Assembly (NCBI RefSeq): GCF_014202975.1
Contig: NZ_JACHHZ010000004.1
Coordinates: forward strand, 434,001-498,000
Direction of reading: 5' to 3'
DNA length: 64,000 bases
Source: Povalibacter uvarum
GTDB taxonomy: Bacteria > Pseudomonadota > Gammaproteobacteria > Steroidobacterales > Steroidobacteraceae
Shown here piece by piece: positions 25,755 to 32,759 of this stretch. Under the pieces are notes generated by a model. It did not search any database. It had not been told where the DNA came from and saw only the letters and a program-made list of their open reading frames with translations. How positions within the stretch are numbered: position 1 is the stretch's first letter; each line of letters starts with the position of its first letter. The position numbers and the translations under genes are program-made.

Positions 25755-26432
25755 ATGGCACTCGAACTGTGGTGGGGCAGCGGAAGTCCGTATTCATGGC
25801 GGGCTTTGCTCGCGCTCGAATACAAGCAACTGCCTTATGTCTCGCACCAGGTGCAGTTCGCCAAGCAGGAGCACAAGTCGGCCCAGCTCCTGAAGATGAA
25901 TCCTCGCGGCCGCGTGCCCGTGCTGAAGGACGACGACTACGTCTGCTTCGAATCGCTCGCGATCCTTCACTACCTCGATCGCAAGTATCCCGAGATTCCG
26001 CTGTTCGGCAGGACGCCTGAGGAAACAGGCACGATCACGCGCGTCATCAGCGAATACCAGGCGTATGTCGAGGAGCACGTCAAGAAGGTCATGTACGCCA
26101 TTCTTTTTCAGGCAGCTGAAGGCGGACATTCCGATGACGTGAATCGCGCGATGCATCTGCTCGCGTCGGAGGCGCGCACGATCGAAGGGCGCCTGGCAGC
26201 ATCGTCCTGGCTCGTCGGTGAGCATTTCTCGGCCGCCGACGTCGTGATTTTCCCCGGCATCCAGATGCTCCTTCGCACCCTCGAGCGCCGCGAAGCTCAC
26301 GAGCTGCGCAGTCGTTTCCTGCCGGTCGAAACGAACTATCCCGCCATTGCCGCGTGGATCAAGCGCGTCGAAGCGCTGCCTGGCTACGAGCGCACGTATC
26401 CGCCGCACTGGCGCGAGCCCAGAGAAAGCTAG
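25755..26432 (+). CDS. Glutathione S-transferase family protein
   Basis: A 225-residue cytosolic GST. The N-terminal thioredoxin-like domain starts ALELWWGSGSPYSWRALLALE, with the catalytic Ser probably in SPYSWR. It contains MNPRGRVPVLKDDDYVCFESLAI for glutathione binding. The helical domain has the N-cap GEHFSAADVVIFP. The pattern resembles the maleylacetoacetate isomerase/zeta-like and beta-like groups, but the substrate is unknown. It lies between a sulfurtransferase and homospermidine synthase and seems independently transcribed. Confidence 0.88.
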   Translation: MALELWWGSGSPYSWRALLALEYKQLPYVSHQVQFAKQEHKSAQLLKMNPRGRVPVLKDDDYVCFESLAILHYLDRKYPEIPLFGRTPEETGTITRVISEYQAYVEEHVKKVMYAILFQAAEGGHSDDVNRAMHLLASEARTIEGRLAASSWLVGEHFSAADVVIFPGIQMLLRTLERREAHELRSRFLPVETNYPAIAAWIKRVEALPGYERTYPPHWREPRES

Positions 26433-26502
26433 AGCAGAGACACGGAATCCCCGTGGAGATCTTCCTCTCCGCGCAGTTTTCCGCGGGTTCGCTGCAGTGG
26501 GA

Positions 26503-26532
26503 AAAAATCAGTACACTCATCCGCTGATTTTT
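26503..26532. promoter_or_regulatory. AT-rich inverted repeat upstream of homospermidine synthase
   Basis: AAAAATCAG (26503-26511) pairs perfectly with CTGATTTTT (26524-26532) across 12 bases. It ends 23 bases before the start codon at 26556. Such an AT-rich palindrome stands out in this GC-rich DNA. It may be a protein operator or an RNA hairpin near the ribosome site. Confidence 0.5.
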
Positions 26533-26555
26533 CTCCGTCAGTCGAGTGTTTCGCC

Positions 26556-27971
26556 ATGCCCGATTTCCCCGTCCATGTCGTGTTCCCCGGCCGAATCGTT
26601 TTCGTTGGATTCGGCAGTATCGGTCAGGGAGTCTTGCCGCTCATCTTGCGGCACGTGGGCGTGAGTCCCGATCGCATCACGATCGTGACCGCGGAAGACG
26701 CCGGCCGCCAGGAAGCGCAGGAATACGGCATCAAGTTCGTGAAGCAGCCGATCACGCAGGAGAACCACGCGCAGGTTCTCGGCCCGCTGCTGTCGACCGG
26801 CGATTTCCTGCTGAACCTTTCCGTCGACGTGTCGAGCATCGCGCTCATCAAGCTAGCGCGCGAGAAAGGCGCGCTCTATCTCGATACCTGCATCGAGCCG
26901 TGGCCGGGTGGCTACACGGATCAGAGCGTGTCCGCCGCACGCCGTACGAACTATGCGTTGCGCGAATCCGCGCTCGCGCTGCGTACACCCGGAAACAAAG
27001 GCCCGACAGCTGTGCTCACGCACGGTGCAAATCCGGGCATGGTTTCGCACTTCGTAAAGCAGGCGCTGCTGAACATCGCAGCGGACACCGGCACGGATGC
27101 GGGCAACCCGCGCACTCGCGAAGAGTGGGCCGCGCTTTCCCACAAGCTGGGCATCAAGGTGATTCACATCGCCGAGCGCGACACGCAGGTTGCGAACATC
27201 CCGAAGAAGCTCGGTGAATTCGTGAACACCTGGTCGGTCGACGGCTTCATCAGCGAAGGCTGCCAGCCTGCGGAGCTCGGCTGGGGCACGCATGAGAAGA
27301 CATTGCCGCCGCGCGGCCACGAGTTCGACTTCGGCCCGAAGTGCGCGATCTACATGATGCAGCCCGGCGCCGGAACGCGTGTGCGCACATGGACGCCCAA
27401 GGCCGGCTCGTTTCACGGTTTCCTCATCACGCACGGTGAATCGATCTCGATTCCCGACTACCTGTCGCACCGGGAAGGCGGCAAGGTTGTGTCCCGACCG
27501 ACCGCGCACTATTCCTACCACCCCTGCAACGACGCCGTGCTTTCCGTGGCGGAGTTCGCTGGCCGCAACTGGCAGCAGCAGGAACGCAAGCGGATCATGA
27601 ACAAGGAAATCATCGACGGCATCGATGAGCTCGGCGTTCTGCTCGCGGGTCACAAGAAGAACGCATACTGGTTCGGCTCGCAGCTTTCGATCGAAGAAGC
27701 GCGCAAGCTCGCTCCGTACAACAGCGCCACCAGCCTGCAGGTCTGCGTCGCCGTTCTCTCCGGTCTCGTGTGGGCGATGGAAAATCCCACGCAGGGCATC
27801 GTCGAGCCGGACGAGATGGATTTCCGCCGCAACCTCGAGATCTGCAAGCCGTATCTCGGCCCCGTCGTGGGTTCTTACACCGACTGGACGCCGCTCACCG
27901 GTCGCAACTCGATCTTCAAGGAAGACGTGGATGCGGACGACCCGTGGCAGTTCAAGAACGTGCTTGTGTGA
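26556..27971 (+). CDS. hss: Homospermidine synthase
   Basis: A 471-residue NAD-dependent enzyme that joins two putrescines (or putrescine and spermidine) into sym-homospermidine. The N-terminal Rossmann fold is seen in GRIVFVGFGSIGQGVLP. The family stretches YLDTCIEPWPGGY, VLTHGANPGMVSHFVKQAL, ELGWGTHEK and SYHPCNDAVLS are all present. It belongs to the bacterial saccharopine-reductase-like type, not the deoxyhypusine-synthase type. With SpeA on the opposite strand a few kilobases away it suggests homospermidine as a main polyamine. An AT-rich inverted repeat lies just before the start. Confidence 0.95.
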   Translation: MPDFPVHVVFPGRIVFVGFGSIGQGVLPLILRHVGVSPDRITIVTAEDAGRQEAQEYGIKFVKQPITQENHAQVLGPLLSTGDFLLNLSVDVSSIALIKLAREKGALYLDTCIEPWPGGYTDQSVSAARRTNYALRESALALRTPGNKGPTAVLTHGANPGMVSHFVKQALLNIAADTGTDAGNPRTREEWAALSHKLGIKVIHIAERDTQVANIPKKLGEFVNTWSVDGFISEGCQPAELGWGTHEKTLPPRGHEFDFGPKCAIYMMQPGAGTRVRTWTPKAGSFHGFLITHGESISIPDYLSHREGGKVVSRPTAHYSYHPCNDAVLSVAEFAGRNWQQQERKRIMNKEIIDGIDELGVLLAGHKKNAYWFGSQLSIEEARKLAPYNSATSLQVCVAVLSGLVWAMENPTQGIVEPDEMDFRRNLEICKPYLGPVVGSYTDWTPLTGRNSIFKEDVDADDPWQFKNVLV

Positions 27972-27980
27972 AGGAGAAGC

Positions 27981-28140
27981 GGATAGCGGTTGGCGGTTAG
28001 CGGTTGGTTCAGAATCGCCGCGATCGCTGGCGCTCGTGCTCGTGTCCTCGCGCGCGGCAGTCGAGTCGACTGCCGCGCGCGTTCGTCTGCACGCTCCGCC
28101 TCTTCCTAACCGCTAACCGCTAACCGCCAACCGCTCCTCC
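27981..28140. repeat. Heptamer array (GGTTAGC / GCTAACC) enclosing a perfect palindrome
   Basis: Left arm: GGATAGC, GGTTGGC, GGTTAGC, GGTTGGT (27981-28008). Right arm: CCTAACC, GCTAACC, GCTAACC, GCCAACC (28105-28132). The left arm lies 10 bases after the homospermidine synthase stop and the right arm ends a few bases before the next start. In the spacer, 28049-28081 is a perfect palindrome with 16 pairs around one central G. Confidence 0.95.
28049..28081. repeat. Perfect 33-base palindrome (16-bp stem)
   Basis: The left half contains CGCGCGGCAGTCGA and the right half its exact complement TCGACTGCCGCGCG, centred on G28065. Sixteen consecutive pairs (28049-28064 with 28066-28081) can form. It is nested inside a heptamer array and has no T-run. 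Confidence 0.95.
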
Positions 28141-28143
28141 TTC

Positions 28144-28707
28144 ATGCCTCTTCGAATCAGTTTCAATCTCGGCGACTCCGACCTGCGCCACTTCGAAGAA
28201 GTCGCGCAGCAGACGCAGGCGAACGCCCGGCGATTGTCGGCTGCGGAAATCGTTGCTTCAGCCAAAGCGATGCTGCAGGCGGCGCAACGCGCGCAGCAGG
28301 CGGAGTTCGTGCGCGAGCGGTTCGCGCGACTGCAGGCGATGCTCGAGATGGCCGAAGACGCCGACTGGCCGCTCGGGCCGGAAGACAGTCAGCGCCTGCT
28401 CAATGCGCTCGCCTGTTTCAGCGGCGGCGAGCCGGCGTCCGGTGCCGGATTTCTCGATCACGCGATCATGGTGGAACTCGTCAGCCGCGATCTCGAGCAC
28501 GATCTCGCCGCGTACCGCGACTTCTGCAAAGCCCGCGAAGCCCAGAACAAGCGCCGGCGCTCAGGCGCGGAACAGGATGCTCACCGCGCCGAATGGCTCA
28601 CGCAGAAGCGTGAGGAGCTGCAGCGGAGGATGCATGAGAGGCGGACGGCGGCGCTCGATAAGGCGGGGAGTTCGGTGAGGAAGCTGTTTTCGCTGTTTGG
28701 GTTGTGA
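28144..28707 (+). CDS. YkvA/DUF1232-like protein with altered core motif
   Basis: A 187-residue, highly charged helical protein. ISFNLGDSDLRHF at the start, FVRERFARLQAMLEM, and GFLDHAIMVELVSRDLEHDLAAYRDFC resemble the YkvA/DUF1232 family. The usual short DD-IPD core before the GFLDD-like stretch is replaced here by GGEPASGAGFLDH. The C-terminal third is a probable coiled coil rich in Arg, Glu and Lys. The role of the family is unknown. The assignment comes from recalled family patterns and is moderate. It starts at the end of a heptamer array. Confidence 0.55.
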   Translation: MPLRISFNLGDSDLRHFEEVAQQTQANARRLSAAEIVASAKAMLQAAQRAQQAEFVRERFARLQAMLEMAEDADWPLGPEDSQRLLNALACFSGGEPASGAGFLDHAIMVELVSRDLEHDLAAYRDFCKAREAQNKRRRSGAEQDAHRAEWLTQKREELQRRMHERRTAALDKAGSSVRKLFSLFGL

Positions 28708-28721
28708 GAAGAGGCTGGGAA

Positions 28722-28805
28722 GCTGCGAGCTGCGAGCGACGAGCCAGGCTCAGAAGGTTCCGATCCGTATTTCCGGCTCGCAGCGCGCCGCTCATCGCTC
28801 GCCGC
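28722..28805. repeat. Heptamer array with inverted arms, overlapping the greB stop
   Basis: Left arm: GCTGCGA, GCTGCGA, GCGACGA (28722-28742). Right arm: TCGCAGC, GCGCCGC, TCATCGC, TCGCCGC (28778-28805). The right arm read on the minus strand includes the last codons (Ser-Gly-Glu-Arg) and the stop of greB at 28792-28794. The array lies between two convergent genes. Confidence 0.85.
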
Positions 28806-29304
28806 TCACTCCATATCTCACCGCGACCACCACATACGTCTTCCTCCCTCCCGGCACTTCCACGTTCACCTCATCGTCCAGTCCCTTCCTCATCAGCGCC
28901 TTCCCCAGCGGCGAGTCCATGCTCAGGTAGCGTTTCGCGACGTCGAATTCATCGGGGCCGACGATGCGGTATTCGGTCTGTTCGCCGTCGTCGTCTTCGA
29001 GCGTGACCCACGCGCCGAAGAAGACTTTCGAGCGATCTTTCGGGGGCTGATCGACGACGGTCATGCCGTCGAGCCGCTGTCGCAGAAACCGGACACGACG
29101 ATCGATCTCGCGCAGCTGGCGTTTGCCGTAGATGTACTCCGCGTTCTCGGAGCGATCTCCCTGGGCCGCTGCTTCCGACACTGCCTGAGTGACCTGCGGG
29201 CGCAAAACGCGCCACAGATGATCGAGCTCGTCCTTCAGTGTGCGTGCCCCTTCGGGCGTGATGAATTTCGAGCCCCGCGGTGCGGGCGGACGATAACGAC
29301 TCAT
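28792..29304 (-). CDS. greB: Transcription elongation factor GreB
   Basis: A 170-residue Gre factor that enters the RNA polymerase secondary channel and stimulates cleavage of backtracked RNA. The coiled-coil domain (about 15-85) carries the acidic tip region around GDRSENAEYIYGKRQLREIDRR, where the catalytic acidic residues lie. The C-terminal FKBP-like domain includes YRIVGPDEFD and SPLGKALM. The basic N-terminus and GDRSENAEYIYGK wording favour GreB over GreA. The ATG at 29304 is chosen. Its stop codon and last four residues come from a heptamer repeat arm. Confidence 0.95.
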   Translation of the reverse strand: MSRYRPPAPRGSKFITPEGARTLKDELDHLWRVLRPQVTQAVSEAAAQGDRSENAEYIYGKRQLREIDRRVRFLRQRLDGMTVVDQPPKDRSKVFFGAWVTLEDDDGEQTEYRIVGPDEFDVAKRYLSMDSPLGKALMRKGLDDEVNVEVPGGRKTYVVVAVRYGVSGER

Positions 29305-29416
29305 GTGATCCTGTTTGCTAATTGGAGCTAAGGCAACGCCTGATACTGTCAAAGCCCGGACAAATTGTGCGTTCCTTCACGGTACGTACAGGGTGCGGTC
29401 TCTAGTCTCATGCTCC

Positions 29417-29611
29417 ATGAGCGTCAAGTACTACACGCACTTTCTCCTCCAGGAAAGCAAGCCGAAAGGCCTGAGTGAGTTCCGCGGCGTGGTCGAGGTG
29501 AACCGCACGATGCGTCGCGGCGACCTCAAGGAAGCGGCAGCAGTACTGGCGCGGAATTTCGAGTGCGAGTCGCGGGACATCAAGGTCCTGCAGTGGTCGC
29601 GGCTGCACTGA
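29417..29611 (+). CDS. Small conserved protein, 64 residues
   Basis: A 64-residue protein starting MSVKYYTHFLLQESKPKGLS. It has a mixed composition, one Cys (FECESRDI) and no membrane segment. MRRGDLKEAAAVLARNF looks like a single amphipathic helix. No family is recognised. The gene is followed by two hairpins, the second a strong terminator, so it appears to be a short independent transcript divergent from greB. A start further upstream is open but not supported. Confidence 0.6.
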   Translation: MSVKYYTHFLLQESKPKGLSEFRGVVEVNRTMRRGDLKEAAAVLARNFECESRDIKVLQWSRLH

Positions 29612-29664
29612 TCCGTTTGCGTGCGAGTGTTGATGTGAGTTGACGTTTTTCCTGCGAATCCCCT

Positions 29665-29694
29665 AGCGGGCTTCTTCCCTTCAGAAGGTCCGCT
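29665..29694 (+). repeat. Interrupted hairpin before a terminator
   Basis: AGCGG (29665-29669) pairs with CCGCT (29690-29694), and TTCT (29672-29675) with AGAA (29683-29686) inside. It precedes the terminator hairpin by eight bases, giving a two-hairpin 3' end to the short transcript. Confidence 0.5.
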
Positions 29695-29702
29695 TCTTAT
29701 AG

Positions 29703-29731
29703 CCCCGAGCCACAAGCTTGGGGTTTTTTTT
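29703..29731 (+). terminator. Rho-independent terminator
   Basis: CCCCGAGC (29703-29710) pairs with GCTTGGGG (29716-29723), including one G-T pair, over a 5-base loop. Eight T residues follow. It ends the transcript of the 64-residue protein. Confidence 0.92.
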
Positions 29732-29743
29732 GTCTTGAGGCAG

Positions 29744-29824
29744 GCGATGAGCGGCGAGCGATGAGCTGTGAGCCGGACGCCGGCAGAAATGGCATCATCC
29801 GCCTCATCGCTCATCGCTCATCGC
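29744..29824. repeat. Heptamer array with inverted arms (GCGATGA / TCATCGC)
   Basis: Left arm: GCGATGA, GCGGCGA, GCGATGA, GCTGTGA (29744-29771). Right arm: three perfect TCATCGC units (29804-29824). The right arm ends four bases before the start codon of the M13 peptidase, so folding would cover its ribosome site. Confidence 0.9.
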
Positions 29825-29828
29825 TCTC

Positions 29829-31868
29829 ATGAAACCATCCGTCACTGCCGCTGCCAGCGCGGCGCTCATTCTTGCGGCTTGTGCCACCGATCAGTCTTCC
29901 GCTCCTGCCCGGCCCTCGGGTGTGCTGCTGCAGAACTTCGACCAGTCGGTTCGTGCGCAGGACGATTTCTATCGCCACGTAAATGGCCAGTGGCTGACCA
30001 CGACGGAGATCCCGGCGGATCGGTCGAACTACGGTGCCTTCACGCTGCTGGCCGAAGGAGCGGAGCGCAATCTGCGCGAGATTCTCGAGCAGGCGAGTGC
30101 GGCGAAGGATCTTCAGCCGGGATCGGATGAACAGAAGGTCGGCGATCTCTACGCCAGCTTCATGGACACCGGCACGATCGAGGCGCGCGGCCTGACGCCG
30201 CTCGCCGCCGAGCTTGCGGCGATCGATGCGATTGCCTCGAAGCGCGACCTGGCGCGGTCGATCGGCCATCTGCGCCGGATCGGGATCGGTCAGCCGTTCG
30301 TGTTCATGGTCAGCATCGATCGGAAGAACTCCACGCAGTACCTGCCCGTCCTGACGCAGTCCGGATTGTCGATGCCAGACCGTGACTACTATCTTTCCGA
30401 CGACGCACGGCTGAAGGGGATTCGCGAGAAGTACCATCTCTACGTCCGCGACCTGCTCGCGGCGGCGGATACGCCTGATGCGGAACCGGCGGCCGGGAAG
30501 ATCGTTGCGCTCGAAACGCAGATTGCGAAAGCGCATTGGACGCGCGTGCAGAACCGCGACGCGGAGAAGACATACAACCGTCGTGATCTCGCAGCGCTGC
30601 GCAACCAGATGGCGGCGTTCGACTGGGACGCCTTCTTCGAGGGCGCGAAGCTCCCGGCGGCAAAAGTGAGCGCCGCCAGCATCTCGCAGCCTGGCTACTT
30701 CGACGCCCTGAACAGATTGCTCGCGGAGGTGCCGGTCGCCGATTGGCGCGTCTATCTGCGTTTCAAGGTCCTGAATGCGTACGCGCCGAACCTGCCCGAG
30801 CGCTTCGCGAACCTGCATTTCGAGTTCAACGATCGCACGGTTTCCGGAATCGAGCAGATCAAGCCGCGATGGAAGCGCGGCGTCGACACGGTCGAGGGCG
30901 GCATCGGCGAGATTGCGGGCCGTCTCTATGTCGAGCGCCATTTCAGCCCGGAAGCCAAGCAGCGCATTCAGGTGCTGGTCGACAATCTCGTCGCGGCGTA
31001 CTCGCAAGGCATCGACGATCTCGAATGGATGACGCCGCAGACGAAGGTCCGCGCTCACGCGAAACTGAATCAGTTCACGACCAAGATCGGCTATCCGTCG
31101 AAGTGGCGTGACTGGTCGGCGCTCGAAATCCGTCGTGACGACCTGGTCGGCAACGAGATGCGTTCATCCGCCGTCGAATTCGATCGCGACATCGCCAAGC
31201 TCGGCGGTCCCGTCGACCGCACGGAATGGCGCATGACGCCGCAGACCGTGAATGCGTACTACAGCCCCCCGTCGAACGAGATCGTTTTCCCCGCCGCGAT
31301 CCTGCAGCCGCCGTTCTTCGATCCGAACGTCGACGATGCAATCAATTACGGCGCCATCGGCTCGGTGATCGGTCACGAGATCAGTCACGGGTTCGACGAC
31401 CAGGGTCGTCGCTACGACGGTGCCGGCAATCTCTCGGACTGGTGGGCACCGAAGGACAATGAAGAGTTCACGCAGCGCGCGAAGGCGCTGGGCGCGCAGT
31501 ACAACGCGCTGAGCCCGCTGCCGGGCCTCAGCGTCAACGGCGATCTGACCATGGGCGAGAACATTGCCGATCTCGCGGGTGTCGCGATGGCGTATCGCGC
31601 CTATCACCTGTCATTGAAGGGCAGGCAGGCGCCGGTGATCGACGGGTTGACCGGCGATCAGCGCTTCTTCATCGGCTGGGCGCAGGTCTGGGCCCGGAAG
31701 TATCGCGACGACGAGCTGCGCAAGCGCCTGCTGACCGACCCGCATTCGCCGAGCGAATACCGGACGAACAACATCCTCGGCAACCTCGCGCCGTTCTACG
31801 CGGCGTTCGAGGTGAAGCAGGGTGACAGGATGTTTCGGTCGGAAGGCGACAGGGTGAAGATCTGGTGA
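29829..31868 (+). CDS. M13-family zinc metallopeptidase lipoprotein (PepO-like)
   Basis: A 679-residue neprilysin-like peptidase. A lipoprotein signal ends in the lipobox LILAAC. The N-terminal domain has DDFYRHVNGQWL, typical of M13. The zinc site is VIGHEISHGFDD (HExxH) with the third ligand Glu in GENIADLAG. NAYYSPPSNEIVFPAAILQPPFF and the C-terminal EYRTNNILGNLAPFYAAFEV are family signatures. It should degrade oligopeptides in the periplasm while anchored to a membrane. The heptamer hairpin directly upstream leaves no clear ribosome site outside the repeat. Confidence 0.95.
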   Translation: MKPSVTAAASAALILAACATDQSSAPARPSGVLLQNFDQSVRAQDDFYRHVNGQWLTTTEIPADRSNYGAFTLLAEGAERNLREILEQASAAKDLQPGSDEQKVGDLYASFMDTGTIEARGLTPLAAELAAIDAIASKRDLARSIGHLRRIGIGQPFVFMVSIDRKNSTQYLPVLTQSGLSMPDRDYYLSDDARLKGIREKYHLYVRDLLAAADTPDAEPAAGKIVALETQIAKAHWTRVQNRDAEKTYNRRDLAALRNQMAAFDWDAFFEGAKLPAAKVSAASISQPGYFDALNRLLAEVPVADWRVYLRFKVLNAYAPNLPERFANLHFEFNDRTVSGIEQIKPRWKRGVDTVEGGIGEIAGRLYVERHFSPEAKQRIQVLVDNLVAAYSQGIDDLEWMTPQTKVRAHAKLNQFTTKIGYPSKWRDWSALEIRRDDLVGNEMRSSAVEFDRDIAKLGGPVDRTEWRMTPQTVNAYYSPPSNEIVFPAAILQPPFFDPNVDDAINYGAIGSVIGHEISHGFDDQGRRYDGAGNLSDWWAPKDNEEFTQRAKALGAQYNALSPLPGLSVNGDLTMGENIADLAGVAMAYRAYHLSLKGRQAPVIDGLTGDQRFFIGWAQVWARKYRDDELRKRLLTDPHSPSEYRTNNILGNLAPFYAAFEVKQGDRMFRSEGDRVKIW

Positions 31869-31878
31869 GGCGCGGACA

Positions 31879-31899
31879 GCTGTGAGCGAGGAGCAATGA
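31879..31899. repeat. Single-arm heptamer array (GCTGTGA-type)
   Basis: Three units, GCTGTGA, GCGAGGA, GCAATGA, followed by GCCGGA, just after the M13 stop. It has the same unit and ending as the left arms at 22544 and 29744, but no inverted right arm is seen. Confidence 0.7.
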
Positions 31900-31931
31900 G
31901 CCGGAAGCGGCGGCAGAGATCCTCGTCTTCC

Positions 31932-32008
31932 TGTGGGTCCGGCTTCAGCCGGACGTGATGCCGAAAGGCATGCTTCGCATGACGTCCGGCTAAAGCCGGA
32001 CCCACAGC
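31932..32008. repeat. REP-like inverted pair (GTGGGTCCGGCTT)
   Basis: CTGTGGGTCCGGCTTCAGCC begins the left arm (31932-31957). Its near-exact inverted copy occupies 31983-32008. Each arm also contains its own GTCCGGCT/AGCCGGAC hairpin. A smaller hairpin (ATGCCGAAAGGCAT) lies between. The design is that of REP/BIME elements; no REP-associated transposase is present in the window. Confidence 0.88.
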
Positions 32009-32121
32009 AGGAGCGGAACGTTCAGTCCGAAGGCGCTCGCCCAGCGGGAACTCCGCCTTGTATCCGCGAATTGCTTCCCCTATATCGGGCACTCTCCGCG
32101 GGCACAAAGAAGGGTCCTTCC

Positions 32122-32751
32122 ATGCAAGCCATCCGAGTCGTCGCCGTGCTCCTGCTGGCGTCGCTGTTTACTGGCTGTGGGTACAACACGCTGCAGTCGC
32201 AGGACGAGCAGGTGAAATCCGCGTGGTCCGAGGTACTGAACCAGTATCAGCGTCGCGCCGACCTGGTCCCCAATCTCGTGAACACGGTGAAGGGCGCCGT
32301 GCAGGCGGAGAAAGACATCCTCGAGAGCGTCGTCAACGCGCGTGCGAAAGCGACGTCGATCCAGGCGACGCCCGAGCTGATCAACAATCCCGCCGCTTTC
32401 CAGCAGTGGCAGGCAGCGCAGGGCGAATTGAGCTCAGCGTTGTCGCGCCTGATGGTCGTCGTGGAGCGCTACCCCGAGCTCAAGTCGATTTCCGGTTTCG
32501 ATGATCTGCGTGCGCAGCTCGAAGGCACGGAGAACCGGATTGCCGTTGCCCGCAAGCGCTACATCGACAGCGTGCAGACGTACAACACGACCGTGCGGCA
32601 GTTCCCCACGAATCTCACCGCGAAGATGTTCGGTCACAAGGTGAAACCGAACTTCTCCGTCGAGAACGAAGCGGAAATTTCCCGTCCGCCGAGCGTCGAT
32701 TTCGGAACGCAGCCGACCACGACACCGCCGCGGGTCGAATCGACGGGCTGA
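32122..32751 (+). CDS. LemA family lipoprotein
   Basis: A 209-residue LemA protein. An N-terminal hydrophobic segment ends in SLFTGCGYN, a lipobox, so this copy is probably lipid-anchored. The long helical LemA domain follows with VKSAWSEVLNQYQRRADLVPNLVNTVKG, the family hallmark, and ERYPELKS and RYIDSVQTYNT. Its molecular function is unknown, but LemA genes are usually next to TPM-domain genes, as here: two follow at 9 and 4 bases. The three form an operon of envelope proteins. The start is the ATG at the signal sequence. Confidence 0.93.
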   Translation: MQAIRVVAVLLLASLFTGCGYNTLQSQDEQVKSAWSEVLNQYQRRADLVPNLVNTVKGAVQAEKDILESVVNARAKATSIQATPELINNPAAFQQWQAAQGELSSALSRLMVVVERYPELKSISGFDDLRAQLEGTENRIAVARKRYIDSVQTYNTTVRQFPTNLTAKMFGHKVKPNFSVENEAEISRPPSVDFGTQPTTTPPRVESTG

Positions 32752-32759
32752 TCGAACTC

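Noticed and set aside
29811-31058. A 415-codon minus-strand frame across the M13 peptidase gene
   Set aside because: No recognisable protein features; the plus-strand frame has the full HExxH and GENIAD sites.
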